Of a stretch of DNA of 64,000 nt, positions 34,701 through 42,611 are shown in pieces (within the stretch, counting starts at the first letter, position 1; each line of letters starts with the position of its first letter). Source of the DNA: Pedobacter westerhofensis (GTDB lineage: Bacteria > Bacteroidota > Bacteroidia > Sphingobacteriales > Sphingobacteriaceae); assembly GCF_900182595.1 (NCBI RefSeq), contig NZ_FXTN01000006.1, positions 124,001 to 188,000 on the forward strand. The letters run 5' to 3'. The notes beneath the pieces were generated by a model. That model searched no databases and was not told the origin of the DNA. It was given only the letters and a program-made list of their open reading frames with translations. The position numbers and the translations under genes are program-made.

Positions 34701-34990
34701 CCGAGTTTGAAGTAAACGCTGATTACAAGGATACCATCATTACTGGCCGTAGAGTTCATGTACATCATATTCTCCACGCCATTGATAGATTCTTCCAGAG
34801 ATGGCGCTACCGATCTTAATAAAGTTTCTGCATTTGCTCCCGGATAGGTAGCCGTTACCTGGATTGCAGGAGGAGCGATATCAGGGAATTGCTCAAGTGG
34901 TAACTGGGTCAACCCTAGTATACCCAGGATCACTAGTAGCACGGATATGACCGTCGCGAGCACCGGCCGCTGTATGAATTTTTTAATCAT
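31781..34990 (-). CDS. RND efflux pump inner-membrane subunit, HAE1/AcrB type
   Basis: A 1069-residue permease with canonical HAE1 features: N-terminal MIKKFIQRPVLATVISVLLV, TM4 GIVVDDAIVVVEAV with both relay Asp residues, and TM10 GLLAKNAILIVEFA with the relay Lys. FIPSEDQGFIAVSVSLPPGA begins the second porter domain. This intact proton relay contrasts with the pump at 9577-12804. It probably exports hydrophobic or amphiphilic drugs by proton antiport as a trimer. The gap to the adaptor gene is 6 bp. Confidence 0.95.
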   Translation of the reverse strand: MIKKFIQRPVLATVISVLLVILGILGLTQLPLEQFPDIAPPAIQVTATYPGANAETLLRSVAPSLEESINGVENMMYMNSTASNDGILVISVYFKLGTDADQAAVNVQNRVSQAQSQLPPEVIQQGITTTKQQNSNIMSIDLITDDTSKYDYTFLVNYAQINIIPEIKRIEGVGAVSMLGGNKDYSMRVWLKPQQMASYNVTPKEITAVIQDKNLEAAPGRLGESSSEAFEYIIKYKGKLNKPEDYENIVIRANADGSVLRLRDVARIEFGSYTYGSSTSINGKTGFMIGIFQLSGSNSNEIQIKILEVMDKAAKDFPKGIKYIVLYNTKDALDESITQVKHTLIEAFILVFIVVYLFLQDFRSTLIPAIAVPVAILGTFFFMNLFGFTVNLLTLFALVLAIGIVVDDAIVVVEAVHSKMEHDHLPAKQATIKAMHEISGAIIAITLIMAAVFLPVGFLKGSTGVFYRQFAFTMAIAIVISAVNALTLSPALAALFLKNVHMEEEGSHRKGFAGRFFKGFNTSFDKMTNRYSNSLRFLIGHKWISLAGLAILILATGVLMNRTKTGFIPSEDQGFIAVSVSLPPGASLDRNVKVAKEIEKILLHEPYLRVLSTTSGFDLLTFTGSPSANITFVLLKPRKDRGPVKDINEIVGIIQSKLAAIKTADCFVFTFPTVPGFSNIDGLDFVLQDKTGSGQLAKFGTVGNQFITELMKRPEIALAFTTFRADYPQLELEVDDVKADQLGVSTKDILQTMQTYFGSTQASDFNRFGRYYRVMVQADKADRTDQSAINGVYVKNNTGESVPISTLVKLKRVYGTETASRYNLFNSMKINAMPKPGFSTGDAINAVKEVAASKLPTGYSYAFSGITKEEIASGGQSTIIFVLCLVFVYFLLSAQYESYILPFAVMLSIPTGIFGVFATIGLVGIENNIYVQVALIMLIGLLAKNAILIVEFALQRRKNGESILDAAIDAAKARIRPIIMTSAAFVAGLIPMMFASGPSAQGNHSISIGAAGGMAAGVLLGLLIIPVLFVIFQGLQERFTGIPTDLDPDEEALYALPAPEVHLKHQTNH

Positions 34991-34996
34991 GATAAT

Positions 34997-36187
34997 TTAT
35001 TTATTGTTTTCGTTAGCGGCTAACGGAATATTCGTTATGCTTTGTGGTTTGATTTGGTCACCTTCTTTCAAATGTTCAATGCCGGAGGCCACGATTTTGG
35101 TACCTGCCTTAATTCCGCTGCTGACCAAATATTTATCCCCGCTTTTACCGGTTATAATAATTGGCTGCCTGCTAACCTTATTACTATCATCTACTGCAAA
35201 GACAAATGTTTTATCCTGCAATTCAATGGTAGACTCCTGGGGAATTAAAGTTGTGTTTTCATGGATCAGACTTAGGCGAACTTTTCCTGTATTGCCTGAT
35301 CGCAGCATCATATCAGGGTTGCCAAAAGTGGCCCTTAAAGTCACGGCACCAGTATTTTTATCGAACTGCCCGTCTACCATATCAATCCGGCCTGGCAGAT
35401 TATAGACACTGTTGTCGGCAAGAACCAGCCTGGCCGCTGGCAGGTTTTTTAACTTTTCATCCAACGTTGCACCTTTGTACAGCTTTTTAAAGCTAATGAA
35501 GTCACTTTCGCTCAGTGAAAAATATACACGGACTTCATGAATATCAGAAAGCAGAGTAAGCGGCGCGGGATCATTCGAAGTAACCAGACTACCCATTCTT
35601 TTGTTCAGCCTGCCGATATAGCCACTTACTGGTGCCTTTAGCTTCGTATACTCCAGATCTATCTGCGCTGTTCTGACGTTCGCACGGGCCTGTTCTATAT
35701 TTCCTTCCGCCGTCTCCCTTGCTGAAAACGCTGTTTTTAACTGGTAGCTTGATATGACCTTATTTTGAACAAGCGGGGTAAGTTTATCAATTTCCAGTTT
35801 GGCATTGGACAACGCTCCTTCAGATGCATGAAGACTGGCTTTCGCGCTGTTTAATCGTTCTTTGAATGGACGGTCATCAAGTTGAAACAGCAGCTGACCT
35901 TTCTGTACATATGTACCTTCATCAACAAAAACCTGCTGAATTTTACCGTCCACCTGTGGGCGTACTTCAACATTTATTAATCCCTCAATAGCTGCAGGAT
36001 ATTCCTTAAATGTGGTTACTGTATCGGCCCTGACGGTCGTAACCGGCAGTTCTTTAACAGCGGAGAGCTGAAGTGGTTGGCCCTCGCTGCATCCCCAGAA
36101 TAGGGCAACTAATATCAGGGGAGCGATTCGTTGTTTACCAACTAGAGGAAAAAGGTGTTTATCGAGGTTAGATCTGAAAATTGACAT
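34997..36187 (-). CDS. RND efflux periplasmic adaptor, lipoprotein
   Basis: A 396-residue AcrA/MexA-type membrane fusion protein. The signal segment (APLILVALFWGCSEGQ) ends in a lipobox Cys. VDEGTYVQKGQLLFQLDDRPFKERLNSAKASL starts the lipoyl-hairpin unit, with the second lipoyl half at LKAPVSGYIGRLNKRMGSLV. The beta-barrel and membrane-proximal domains follow, with VKEGDQIKP-like sequence near the end. It is the second gene of the operon after TetR and completes the HAE1 pump. Confidence 0.94.
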   Translation of the reverse strand: MSIFRSNLDKHLFPLVGKQRIAPLILVALFWGCSEGQPLQLSAVKELPVTTVRADTVTTFKEYPAAIEGLINVEVRPQVDGKIQQVFVDEGTYVQKGQLLFQLDDRPFKERLNSAKASLHASEGALSNAKLEIDKLTPLVQNKVISSYQLKTAFSARETAEGNIEQARANVRTAQIDLEYTKLKAPVSGYIGRLNKRMGSLVTSNDPAPLTLLSDIHEVRVYFSLSESDFISFKKLYKGATLDEKLKNLPAARLVLADNSVYNLPGRIDMVDGQFDKNTGAVTLRATFGNPDMMLRSGNTGKVRLSLIHENTTLIPQESTIELQDKTFVFAVDDSNKVSRQPIIITGKSGDKYLVSSGIKAGTKIVASGIEHLKEGDQIKPQSITNIPLAANENNK

Positions 36188-36232
36188 AATTAAGTATTTT
36201 ATTTGTTTAAGTGTTTGCTAGTTGAAAAAGGG

Positions 36233-36877
36233 TTATACTTCTTCGATGTATGGCTCTTTCGAAAGGTTGTTGCCAGGAGCAATAAGCGTATCGATAATGC
36301 CAGAGATGGCTTCGGTTAAGATTTGTTCGCTTATTTTCTGCGGAAGATGACGGCCAATCAGGTTGATTGATATAAGGCCATGCACAAATGACCAGCACGC
36401 ATAATAATATTTTTGAATGATCTCGCCTGCTTTCTCAACCTGCCCTACAAGCAGGCCGATTACTTCGGAGAAAAGTGCAGCGGGAACCTGCGAATCTGTT
36501 AGCGGCTCATTGATATCGCAGCATGTAGTTTCTACGCCAAACATAATTTGATATAAGTGTTGCTCTGCAAATGCAAAATCCCAGTAGGCAGCCCACATTA
36601 GCAATAGTTGTGCTTTAGGATCATTATCGGAGTTATTCCGTGCCTGATTAATTCTTTCCGAAAGCTGTAGAAAACCCAGCCGCGCTAATTCCTGAAGCAG
36701 GGCTTCCTTGCTATTGAAATACTCATATATGGCGGGAGGGCTATACTCTATAGAATCAGCAATCTTTCGCATGCTTACCGAATTCCAGCCTGATCCTTTC
36801 CCTATAGCGAGTGCAGCTCTCAAAATATTACACCTGATATTTTCTTTATGCCTGTTGATTCTCTCTTTGCTTCCCAT
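36233..36877 (-). CDS. TetR family repressor of the second RND operon
   Basis: A 214-residue regulator, not of the MARNVEF clade. MGSKERINRHKENIRCNILRAALAI leads into the helix-turn-helix GSGWNSVSMRKIADSIEYSPPAIYEYFNSKEALLQEL (about 28-65). The C-terminal helices (LLMWAAYWDFAFAEQHLYQIMFGV) are of the WHG/TetR_C_33 kind. It is the first gene of the operon, 45 bp upstream of the adaptor, a common AcrR-like autoregulated arrangement. A near -7 box (TACCTTTA) lies in the region before its start. Confidence 0.9.
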   Translation of the reverse strand: MGSKERINRHKENIRCNILRAALAIGKGSGWNSVSMRKIADSIEYSPPAIYEYFNSKEALLQELARLGFLQLSERINQARNNSDNDPKAQLLLMWAAYWDFAFAEQHLYQIMFGVETTCCDINEPLTDSQVPAALFSEVIGLLVGQVEKAGEIIQKYYYACWSFVHGLISINLIGRHLPQKISEQILTEAISGIIDTLIAPGNNLSKEPYIEEV

Positions 36878-36989
36878 AGTAATTTACCTGCCAGCATACC
36901 ACTTAATCGCGATAGCTTTATTAACAGTGTAAAGGTAGGAGGCACTCAGTTCATGAAATAGGGCATAATCAAACGGATATATTGCAATT

Positions 36990-37901
36990 TCAAACAACTA
37001 AGGTTTTACGGAAGGCGCTCGGGGTGGCATGTCCATTTTTCTTAAAAAATTTGAAGAAGTGGGCAAGATCTTCAAACCCTAAGCACCAGGCAATCTCCAT
37101 AACATTCCAGTCTGTATCTTGAAGCAAAATCCGTGCTTCCTGCATAATTCGGTCAGCAATTAGTTGTGAAGTTGTTTTATTGTTCACTTCTTTTAAAGAA
37201 CGGTTTAAATGATTGACATGAACTGACAATGTATCTGCAAACTCAACAGGGTGCCGAAGATGCATCCGACTGGATGTAGTTAAAATCGGGAATTGTCCTT
37301 CTAAAAGTTCATTAAAGCAGTTAGCAATGCGGATGGAACTGCTAGATTCTCTAGGATATAATTGTGCTGCAGGCTGTAGCTTAAGTGTGTCCAGGATTAA
37401 TTGTAGTACCTGCGTTCTCAGCACGTCATATTTGTAACTGAAATCCATAGCCATTTCATTTTCCATTTGCTTAAAAACTTTTGTAAACAACTCCATCTGA
37501 GCAGCAGTAATTTCTATCAGAGGGGAAACGCCTGGTTTAAAGAGTGGATAGTCGCTGATTTTAGCAAATTGGTCAAAAAAGTGTTCCTTAAAAACACAAA
37601 AATACCCTGGATATTGCTTACCAATCGGCTCAAAGCGATAAACCATGTTAGGTCTTGAAAAAAGAATAGCGTACTCTTTATATTCAATGACCTTATCATC
37701 ATAATACATACGATTATGCCCATGATGAAGACTAATCTTAAAAAGTCCTTTACGGTTATAAGGCTGACAGAGCAGATGTTGATCAACAGGTGCATGAACC
37801 ACCTTAAAATCACCAGGAAACAATTCTTCATGCAAAACCCACTTATTCTCAAAGTCGATATGCTGCTCGGGCAATGAAAGCTGTGTATTCAAAATCTCCA
37901 T
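36990..37901 (-). CDS. AraC family transcriptional regulator
   Basis: About 303 residues from the ATG at 37901 (MEILNTQLSLPEQHIDFENK). The frame could extend to a TTG at 37925, but that lies in the -7 box. The N-terminal cupin-like half has LFKISLHHGHNRMYYDDKVIEY. The C-terminal DNA-binding half includes HPVEFADTLSVHVNHLNRSLKEVNN and DWNVMEIAWCLGFEDLAHFFKFFKKNGHATPSAFRK. It is less similar to the two cassette AraC proteins than they are to each other. It could regulate the neighbouring RND operon or the TetR cluster. Confidence 0.92.
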   Translation of the reverse strand: MEILNTQLSLPEQHIDFENKWVLHEELFPGDFKVVHAPVDQHLLCQPYNRKGLFKISLHHGHNRMYYDDKVIEYKEYAILFSRPNMVYRFEPIGKQYPGYFCVFKEHFFDQFAKISDYPLFKPGVSPLIEITAAQMELFTKVFKQMENEMAMDFSYKYDVLRTQVLQLILDTLKLQPAAQLYPRESSSSIRIANCFNELLEGQFPILTTSSRMHLRHPVEFADTLSVHVNHLNRSLKEVNNKTTSQLIADRIMQEARILLQDTDWNVMEIAWCLGFEDLAHFFKFFKKNGHATPSAFRKTLVV

Positions 37902-37922
37902 CTTTTTTTGTGTCGTTTGTTT

Positions 37923-37930
37923 CAAAATTA
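37923..37930 (-). promoter_or_regulatory. -7 box for the AraC gene at 36990
   Basis: The minus strand reads TAATTTTG, an exact TAnnTTTG match, 21 nt upstream of the ATG at 37901. The interval from here to the TetR gene at 38266 holds no gene, only two operator-like palindromes. Confidence 0.5.
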
Positions 37931-38065
37931 TACCTAATGCTATTGAACATTTTTTATATATTCGCTATCTTTTAGTCTCAAATATGGTAGGAAACTATTT
38001 ATCAGTAGTAATCCTAGTTTTAACCAGTGATTAGCATGATAATCAAATCTATACAAAAGTAATTT

Positions 38066-38083
38066 CTGAAACGATTGTTTCTG
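38066..38083. promoter_or_regulatory. TetR-type operator in the AraC-TetR intergenic region
   Basis: CTGAAACGATTGTTTCTG has arms GAAAC/GTTTC around GATT, the layout of the 18-bp class. It is about 183 bp upstream of the TetR ATG at 38266. Confidence 0.55.
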
Positions 38084-38222
38084 ATTTAATTTTTTTAAAT
38101 TACTTTGCCGGGACAATTAACCCGATGTTAATACTCAATTAAAAGTAAGCTCCTTAGAAAATTTATGTTTCCGCCATGAAAGTTCTCGATGCTAGAAATT
38201 GTAATTTAAAAATGACATTAAA

Positions 38223-38256
38223 ATAAAACAACTGTTTTAAAATTAAATTATATTTG
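38223..38256 (+). promoter_or_regulatory. TetR-type operator and -7 box before TetR copy 2
   Basis: ATAAAACAACTGTTTTAA (38223-38240) is a dyad with 7-bp arms TAAAACA/TGTTTTA. Eight bases later is the exact -7 box TATATTTG (38249-38256), 9 nt before the ATG at 38266. The operator-to-box layout resembles that of copy 1 at 4774-4820. Confidence 0.65.
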
Positions 38257-38265
38257 CAGGTAATT

Positions 38266-38844
38266 ATGGCAAGGAACGTAGAATTTAACGAGGATGAAGC
38301 AATTCAAAAAGCGATGGAGGTCTTTTGGAAAAAAGGCTATAACGGCGCCTCTGTGCGTAATTTGACCGATGCCATGAATATTAATAGCAGTAGTCTTTAT
38401 AATACAGTTGGGGATAAGCATCAGCTATTTGTAAAATGTATCCGTAATTATACTCAAGGGAGAATGCGTGATGCACTTGCTCATGCAGGTAATATTAAAT
38501 CACCATTAAAGGCTATCATTAATTACATTAATGATGCTGTTAATACTATTCTTTATAATAATGATAGCTGTTTAGCCATAAAAACAACCTTTGAAGTGGC
38601 TGCATCAGACCCTGATGTGCAAGCAGTACTTAAGGAAGATAATGATTTTACCCATAAATTCCTCCTTGATCTAATTAACAGGGCCATACAGGCTAAAGAG
38701 ATTGATGCTGATACAGACGCTGAGACGCTTACTGATTTTATCATCATGATGTTTACGGGCTGGCACGAGTCATACATCTTGCATAAGAATCCTATAAAAA
38801 TTAAGAAAATGGCTAAGTATTTAATAAGCCAGATTTCAAACTAA
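38266..38844 (+). CDS. TetR family regulator, MARNVEF clade (copy 2)
   Basis: A 192-residue regulator starting MARNVEFNEDEAIQKAMEVF; the frame to 38254 begins with a TTG inside the -7 box and is rejected. The helix-turn-helix is FWKKGYNGASVRNLTDAMNINSSSLYNTVGDKHQLF, and the ending FTGWHESYILHKNPIKIKKMAKYLISQIS matches copies 1 and 3. Operator-like palindromes lie upstream (38066-38083, 38223-38240) and downstream (38862-38879, 38909-38926), so it probably represses itself and the SDR-SnoaL-SDR cluster that follows. Confidence 0.93.
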   Translation: MARNVEFNEDEAIQKAMEVFWKKGYNGASVRNLTDAMNINSSSLYNTVGDKHQLFVKCIRNYTQGRMRDALAHAGNIKSPLKAIINYINDAVNTILYNNDSCLAIKTTFEVAASDPDVQAVLKEDNDFTHKFLLDLINRAIQAKEIDADTDAETLTDFIIMMFTGWHESYILHKNPIKIKKMAKYLISQISN

Positions 38845-38861
38845 AAATTTTTTAACTAATA

Positions 38862-38879
38862 TTGAAACAAATGATTCAA
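38862..38879. promoter_or_regulatory. TetR-type operator before the SDR cluster (1)
   Basis: TTGAAACAAATGATTCAA keeps the TGAA...TTCA outer arms of the 18-bp class with a degenerate middle. It is followed closely by TTTATTTG (38881-38888), which resembles a -7 box. Confidence 0.5.
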
Positions 38880-38908
38880 ATTTATTTGCGCGTTAATGAT
38901 GTCGTTAT

Positions 38909-38926
38909 TTAAAACGATTGATTCAA
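38909..38926. promoter_or_regulatory. TetR-type operator before the SDR cluster (2)
   Basis: TTAAAACGATTGATTCAA shares the AAACGATTG core of 38066-38083 and lies about 200 bp upstream of the SDR ATG at 39125. With 38862-38879 it gives paired sites 47 bp apart. Confidence 0.45.
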
Positions 38927-39124
38927 AAAAAATCATAAAAGCAGGTTACAGTTCATTTATACTGTAAATATCCCATTGTAATGCCTACAACATTAATACG
39001 TCGAAATGGCGATATCCCTCTGCTGATAGAAGCAGAAAACGATATTACCCCAATAACTGAAACAAGATTTAGCATATCAAAAAAAGCTTTATAACAAAAG
39101 TATTAGAAAATAAAAAACAAAAAA

Positions 39125-39919
39125 ATGGATAACAAACAATTGATCTCCACAGAATTAACCGGTAAAATCGCTTTGGTAACCGGTGGCACAAAAGGAATAG
39201 GAAAGGCAATCGCAGACAGACTGGCTCAAGCTGGAGCTACAGTGATTATTACTGCAAGAAATGAGCCGGCAGATAATCAAATTGAACATCATTTCATCAA
39301 AGCTGACTTGGCAAAAGCAGAAGAAACAGCACCTGTTATCAATGGTATCCTGAAAGAATTCGGAACAATAGACATTCTGGTTAATAACATGGGTGGATCA
39401 AGCAGTCCTTCAGGTGGCTTCAGCACTTTAACAGACGAACACTGGGAAAATGATTTGCATTTAAATCTCCTGGCTCCAGTACGCGTGGACAGGGCTATAC
39501 TGCCAACAATGCTGGAAAAGAAAAGTGGGGTCATTATTCATATATCCTCTCTGAGTGGTGTTATTCCATTGTGGGAATCTCTGGGCGCGTATGCTGTAGC
39601 AAAGGCCGCGTTGATTAATTACAGCAAAAGTTTATCAAAGGAAGTTACGCCTAAGGGTGTCCGCGTATTGACCGTATCTCCAGGGATGGTGAAAACCGAT
39701 ACTATGGATGGTTACCTGAAATCTTTATCAATCGAAGCAGGGTTAAGCGTTGAAGAAATTACGCAGAGTGTCATGGATAAGCTGGGTGGCATTCCAATGG
39801 GCAGGATGGCAAATCCTCAAGATATCGCTGAAATGGTTGGTTACCTGGTTTCACCAAGGGCATCATACCTGTCAGGAGCAAATTATATAATTGACGGCGG
39901 CTCAAACCCAACTGTTTAG
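39125..39919 (+). CDS. Classical SDR oxidoreductase (NNxGG type) in TetR cluster
   Basis: A 264-residue SDR with TGGTKGIG at 19-26, NNMGG in place of NNAG, Ser in HISSLSG, and YAVAK, ending LSGANYIIDGGSNPTV. It is colinear with 15512-16306 and similar to 22202-22987, including the peptide GGSSSPSGGFSTLTDEHWEND. It is followed after 24 bp by a SnoaL gene, as in the 15-16 kb cluster. It probably uses NADP(H) and is controlled by the adjacent TetR; the substrate is unknown. Confidence 0.92.
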   Translation: MDNKQLISTELTGKIALVTGGTKGIGKAIADRLAQAGATVIITARNEPADNQIEHHFIKADLAKAEETAPVINGILKEFGTIDILVNNMGGSSSPSGGFSTLTDEHWENDLHLNLLAPVRVDRAILPTMLEKKSGVIIHISSLSGVIPLWESLGAYAVAKAALINYSKSLSKEVTPKGVRVLTVSPGMVKTDTMDGYLKSLSIEAGLSVEEITQSVMDKLGGIPMGRMANPQDIAEMVGYLVSPRASYLSGANYIIDGGSNPTV

Positions 39920-39943
39920 TATTAAAGCTTTAAAACTTGAGAC

Positions 39944-40435
39944 ATGGATCAGTCAAAATATAAAATCAGTAGTGAAAGAGCTATTGAAAATCTAATCGGG
40001 CAATATACCCATCTTCTTGATAAAGGTGACTTTGCCGGAATTGGCACCCTGTTTACTCATGGCAGAATAGGTTCCATAGGAGAATTTACAGAAGGTGCAG
40101 ATATTGAAAAAATGCTTCAATCTAATTTGCAGGTATATCCTGATGGCACCCCACAAACGGCACATGTAACAACCAATACGGTGATCCGGATAAATGAAGA
40201 GGAAACATCCGCTACAGCAGTATCTTACGTGACTATATTTCAACAAGATGTAGATCGGTCTTTCCCATTACAGCCGATTATGGTTGGTCAGTATGATGAT
40301 ACGTTTGATCATCTGGAAGGTGAATGGCATTTCAGGGAACGAAGTTTGTCGCTCAATCTTACGGGCGACCTATCACACCACGCTAATCCTGAGGGACCTT
40401 CTGCAAAAAAGCTAAAAGAAGATGAATCAAATTAA
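39944..40435 (+). CDS. SnoaL-like (NTF2 fold) protein in TetR cluster
   Basis: A 163-residue protein starting MDQSKYKISSERAIENLIGQ, paralogous to 14976-15458 with the shared stretches VYPDGTPQTAHVTTNTVIRI and FPLQPIMVGQYDDTF. The family supplies isomerase, hydratase or dehydratase domains. No catalytic residues can be assigned with confidence, though the pocket His in TAHVTTNT and the Asp in the QYDDTF strand are conserved between the two copies. The next SDR overlaps its end by 14 bp, indicating coupling. Confidence 0.88.
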   Translation: MDQSKYKISSERAIENLIGQYTHLLDKGDFAGIGTLFTHGRIGSIGEFTEGADIEKMLQSNLQVYPDGTPQTAHVTTNTVIRINEEETSATAVSYVTIFQQDVDRSFPLQPIMVGQYDDTFDHLEGEWHFRERSLSLNLTGDLSHHANPEGPSAKKLKEDESN

Positions 40436-41150
40436 AACCGCCCTGGTCACCGGGGCAAACAAAGGCATCGGACTGGCCACCGTAGAAGGATTGGCAAAAC
40501 AAGGGTATAAGGTATGGCTTGGATCGCGGGATTTTTCCCGCGGTCAGTCTGCCGTTGAAAAACTTCGTACCAAGGGTCTGGATGTGCATCTGCTCATGCT
40601 TGACGTTGCCGAGGATAGTAGTGTGATGAAAGCTGCCATTGTTCTGGCTGACCAAACCGGGCACCTGGATGTTCTAATCAATAATGCCGGTATTGCGTTG
40701 AGCCTGGAGAGCCCTCCTAGTATTGAAAGTTTGGATGTTATCAGAGAAACCTATGAGGTTAATGTTTTTGGACCAATCCGCGTAACGCAGGCTTTACTGC
40801 CTTTGCTAAAGGCTGCCGATCATGCAAAAATAGTAATGGTTAGCAGCATTGTAGGCTCTATAAGTCTCAGCTCTGATCCCGACACCATTTATGGACAAGT
40901 CAATTTCATGGGCTATTCAAGTTCAAAAACAGCCTTAAATGCAGTTACTACTGCATTTGCTAAGGAACTTGGTCCTTCAGGAATAAAAGTTTATGCAGTT
41001 GAGCCGGGGCATATAAGGACAGACCTCAACGATAATACAGGAACACTCAGCACCGAAGACGGTGCCGCCGTGCCTTTGCGGTATGCAACAATGAAACTTG
41101 ATGTTCCAAATGGTGGTTTTTTTGGACCTGAAGGGATATTGCCTTTTTAA
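40422..41150 (+). CDS. Carbonyl-reductase-like SDR in TetR cluster
   Basis: A 242-residue SDR with TGANKGIG at about 10-17, NNAG (LINNAGIAL), Ser in MVSSIVGS and YSSSK, and the GSRDFSRGQ segment whose Arg residues favour NADPH. The ending (VPNGGFFGPEGILPF) resembles plant and bacterial carbonyl reductases of the CBR1-like group. It differs from the NNxGG SDR two genes upstream. A decayed homologue at 14792-14979 occupies the same place in the other cluster. Confidence 0.92.
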   Translation: MNQIKTALVTGANKGIGLATVEGLAKQGYKVWLGSRDFSRGQSAVEKLRTKGLDVHLLMLDVAEDSSVMKAAIVLADQTGHLDVLINNAGIALSLESPPSIESLDVIRETYEVNVFGPIRVTQALLPLLKAADHAKIVMVSSIVGSISLSSDPDTIYGQVNFMGYSSSKTALNAVTTAFAKELGPSGIKVYAVEPGHIRTDLNDNTGTLSTEDGAAVPLRYATMKLDVPNGGFFGPEGILPF

Positions 41151-41199
41151 CCAACTAAGCAAATTGTAGTTTATTGATTTACAAATATTAAAATACCAT

Positions 41200-41526
41200 A
41201 TGAGCAATACATTGAAACTTAATGACGTAATATCCAGAGCTGAACAGATAAGAGAATTGTATCATCAACTGGAGCTTGCCCATCACGGCAGTGAATGGAC
41301 TGTTGAAGAAGATGTGTTGGCCTTTCTTACCGACGCAGCATTGATTGCCAGGTTAACCATGTCCCAACAAGGCCGATGGCCAAAAGAAAATACAGAGGAG
41401 GAGCTATCCCATAAACTGGGGGAATGTATCTGGTGGTTGATTATAATTGCTAACCGCACAGGGCTTGATATTAATGCTGCCCTTGATGGTTTTCTGACTA
41501 AGACAGAAAAACTTTTAAATAAATAA
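41200..41526 (+). CDS. MazG-like (all-alpha NTP pyrophosphohydrolase-like) protein, copy 2
   Basis: A 108-residue helical protein homologous to 7105-7428: HHGSEWTVEEDVLAFLTDAALIAR and EEELSHKLGECIWWLIIIAN followed by RTGLDINAAL are shared. The EExxxKLGE pair followed by a Trp-rich helix and a terminal Asp resembles the metal-binding layout of MazG-type enzymes; hydrolysis of nucleotides is a hypothesis. It is followed after 3 bp by the saccharopine-reductase-like gene. In copy 1 the order of the two is reversed. Confidence 0.72.
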   Translation: MSNTLKLNDVISRAEQIRELYHQLELAHHGSEWTVEEDVLAFLTDAALIARLTMSQQGRWPKENTEEELSHKLGECIWWLIIIANRTGLDINAALDGFLTKTEKLLNK

Positions 41527-41529
41527 TCT

Positions 41530-42531
41530 ATGAATAAGGAAACTACTCCCGGTAAACTGCTGATTTATGGAGCAACCGGTTATACTGGTACTATGATCTG
41601 CCATGAGGCTGCCCGCAGAGGGATCGATTTTGAGATTGCTGGTAGAAATGCAGAGAAACTTTCCATACTTGCTGCGCAACTGCAAGTTCCTTTCCATGCA
41701 TTTGAAGTTAACGATATCACTGGCTGGCAGCAAAGCCTTGATGGCAAGACAGCTTTACTTAATATCGCGGGGCCGTTTAGCGAAACGGCAGAAATGGCAA
41801 TGGAAGCCTGTCTGATCTTTAAAGTACATTACCTTGATATCACAGCCGAAGTCGATATTTACCGTCTAGCACAATCTAAGGATGAAGCTGCAAAAGCAGC
41901 TGGCATTATGATTCTTTCCGGTGCCGGCCTGTTTGCCTCCTACGATCCATTGGTATTGCATACTGCAAAAAGACTTAAGAATCCTATTTCCCTGCGTGCC
42001 GCATTTAAATACATAGGCGGGTTCACCCCCGGTTCTGTAGCAAGCAGTGCCAATATAATTAGTGCAGGGTTACTTATTAGAATAAATGGCGAGATCCAGA
42101 AATTAAGTGAGGCTTCGCCTGCAACGTTCGATTTTGGAAACGGGCCTGAAATGTGCTTCCCAACTCCCCTTGGCGGCATTGTATTAAGTTACAAATCTAC
42201 TGGCATTCCAAATATCGAAGAGTATTTCCAGATGGCACTTCCTGCAGAAACATCAGAAGCTGAAACGCTAAAACTCCAGCAGGGACAAATTGTCGCGCAT
42301 GCTGAACAAAATAAAAGTAAAATTGTGGCCGAAGTAACCGATGCGGATGGAACAAGAGTCAAGTCTATGATTGAAATGCCAGATGGCTATATGCCCACAG
42401 TAACTTCCTCTTTGGAGATTGTATCACGCGCATTACGCGGCTTGTTTAAACTCGGTTTTCAATCCCCGGCATCTGCATATGGTGAGGAATTACTGAATGA
42501 TCTGATCGATGTAAAGCTTATTGACCTTTAA
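41530..42531 (+). CDS. Saccharopine-dehydrogenase-like NAD(P)-binding enzyme (copy 2)
   Basis: A 333-residue paralogue of 5538-6539. It has the Rossmann motif LLIYGATGYTGTMICHEAAR, FEIAGRNAEKL, NIAGPFSETAEMAMEACLIF and HYLDITAEVDIYRLAQSKDE, plus PTPLGGIVLSYKSTGIPNIEEYF in the second half. Length and motifs are complete. It belongs to the saccharopine dehydrogenase/trans-acting enoyl reductase superfamily and probably reduces an unsaturated or carbonyl substrate. A hairpin at 42538-42566 may end the operon before the next TetR. Confidence 0.88.
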   Translation: MNKETTPGKLLIYGATGYTGTMICHEAARRGIDFEIAGRNAEKLSILAAQLQVPFHAFEVNDITGWQQSLDGKTALLNIAGPFSETAEMAMEACLIFKVHYLDITAEVDIYRLAQSKDEAAKAAGIMILSGAGLFASYDPLVLHTAKRLKNPISLRAAFKYIGGFTPGSVASSANIISAGLLIRINGEIQKLSEASPATFDFGNGPEMCFPTPLGGIVLSYKSTGIPNIEEYFQMALPAETSEAETLKLQQGQIVAHAEQNKSKIVAEVTDADGTRVKSMIEMPDGYMPTVTSSLEIVSRALRGLFKLGFQSPASAYGEELLNDLIDVKLIDL

Positions 42532-42537
42532 AGCATA

Positions 42538-42566
42538 GTTGCCATCTCTTCTAGGGAGATGGCAAC
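42538..42566 (+). terminator. Hairpin after the saccharopine-reductase-like gene
   Basis: GTTGCCATCTC (42538-42548) and GAGATGGCAAC (42556-42566) form a perfect 11-bp stem with a 7-nt loop, starting 7 nt after the stop. It lacks a T-tract, so it may be a factor-dependent terminator or mRNA stabiliser. Confidence 0.5.
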
Positions 42567-42611
42567 ATTAGATTTCAGCATGTATAATGCATGTGATTAT
42601 AACAATAGATT

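Noticed and set aside
34947..35405. 152-codon plus-strand frame over the RND adaptor
   Set aside because: It overlaps the adaptor antisense and spans its junction with the pump gene; no independent support.
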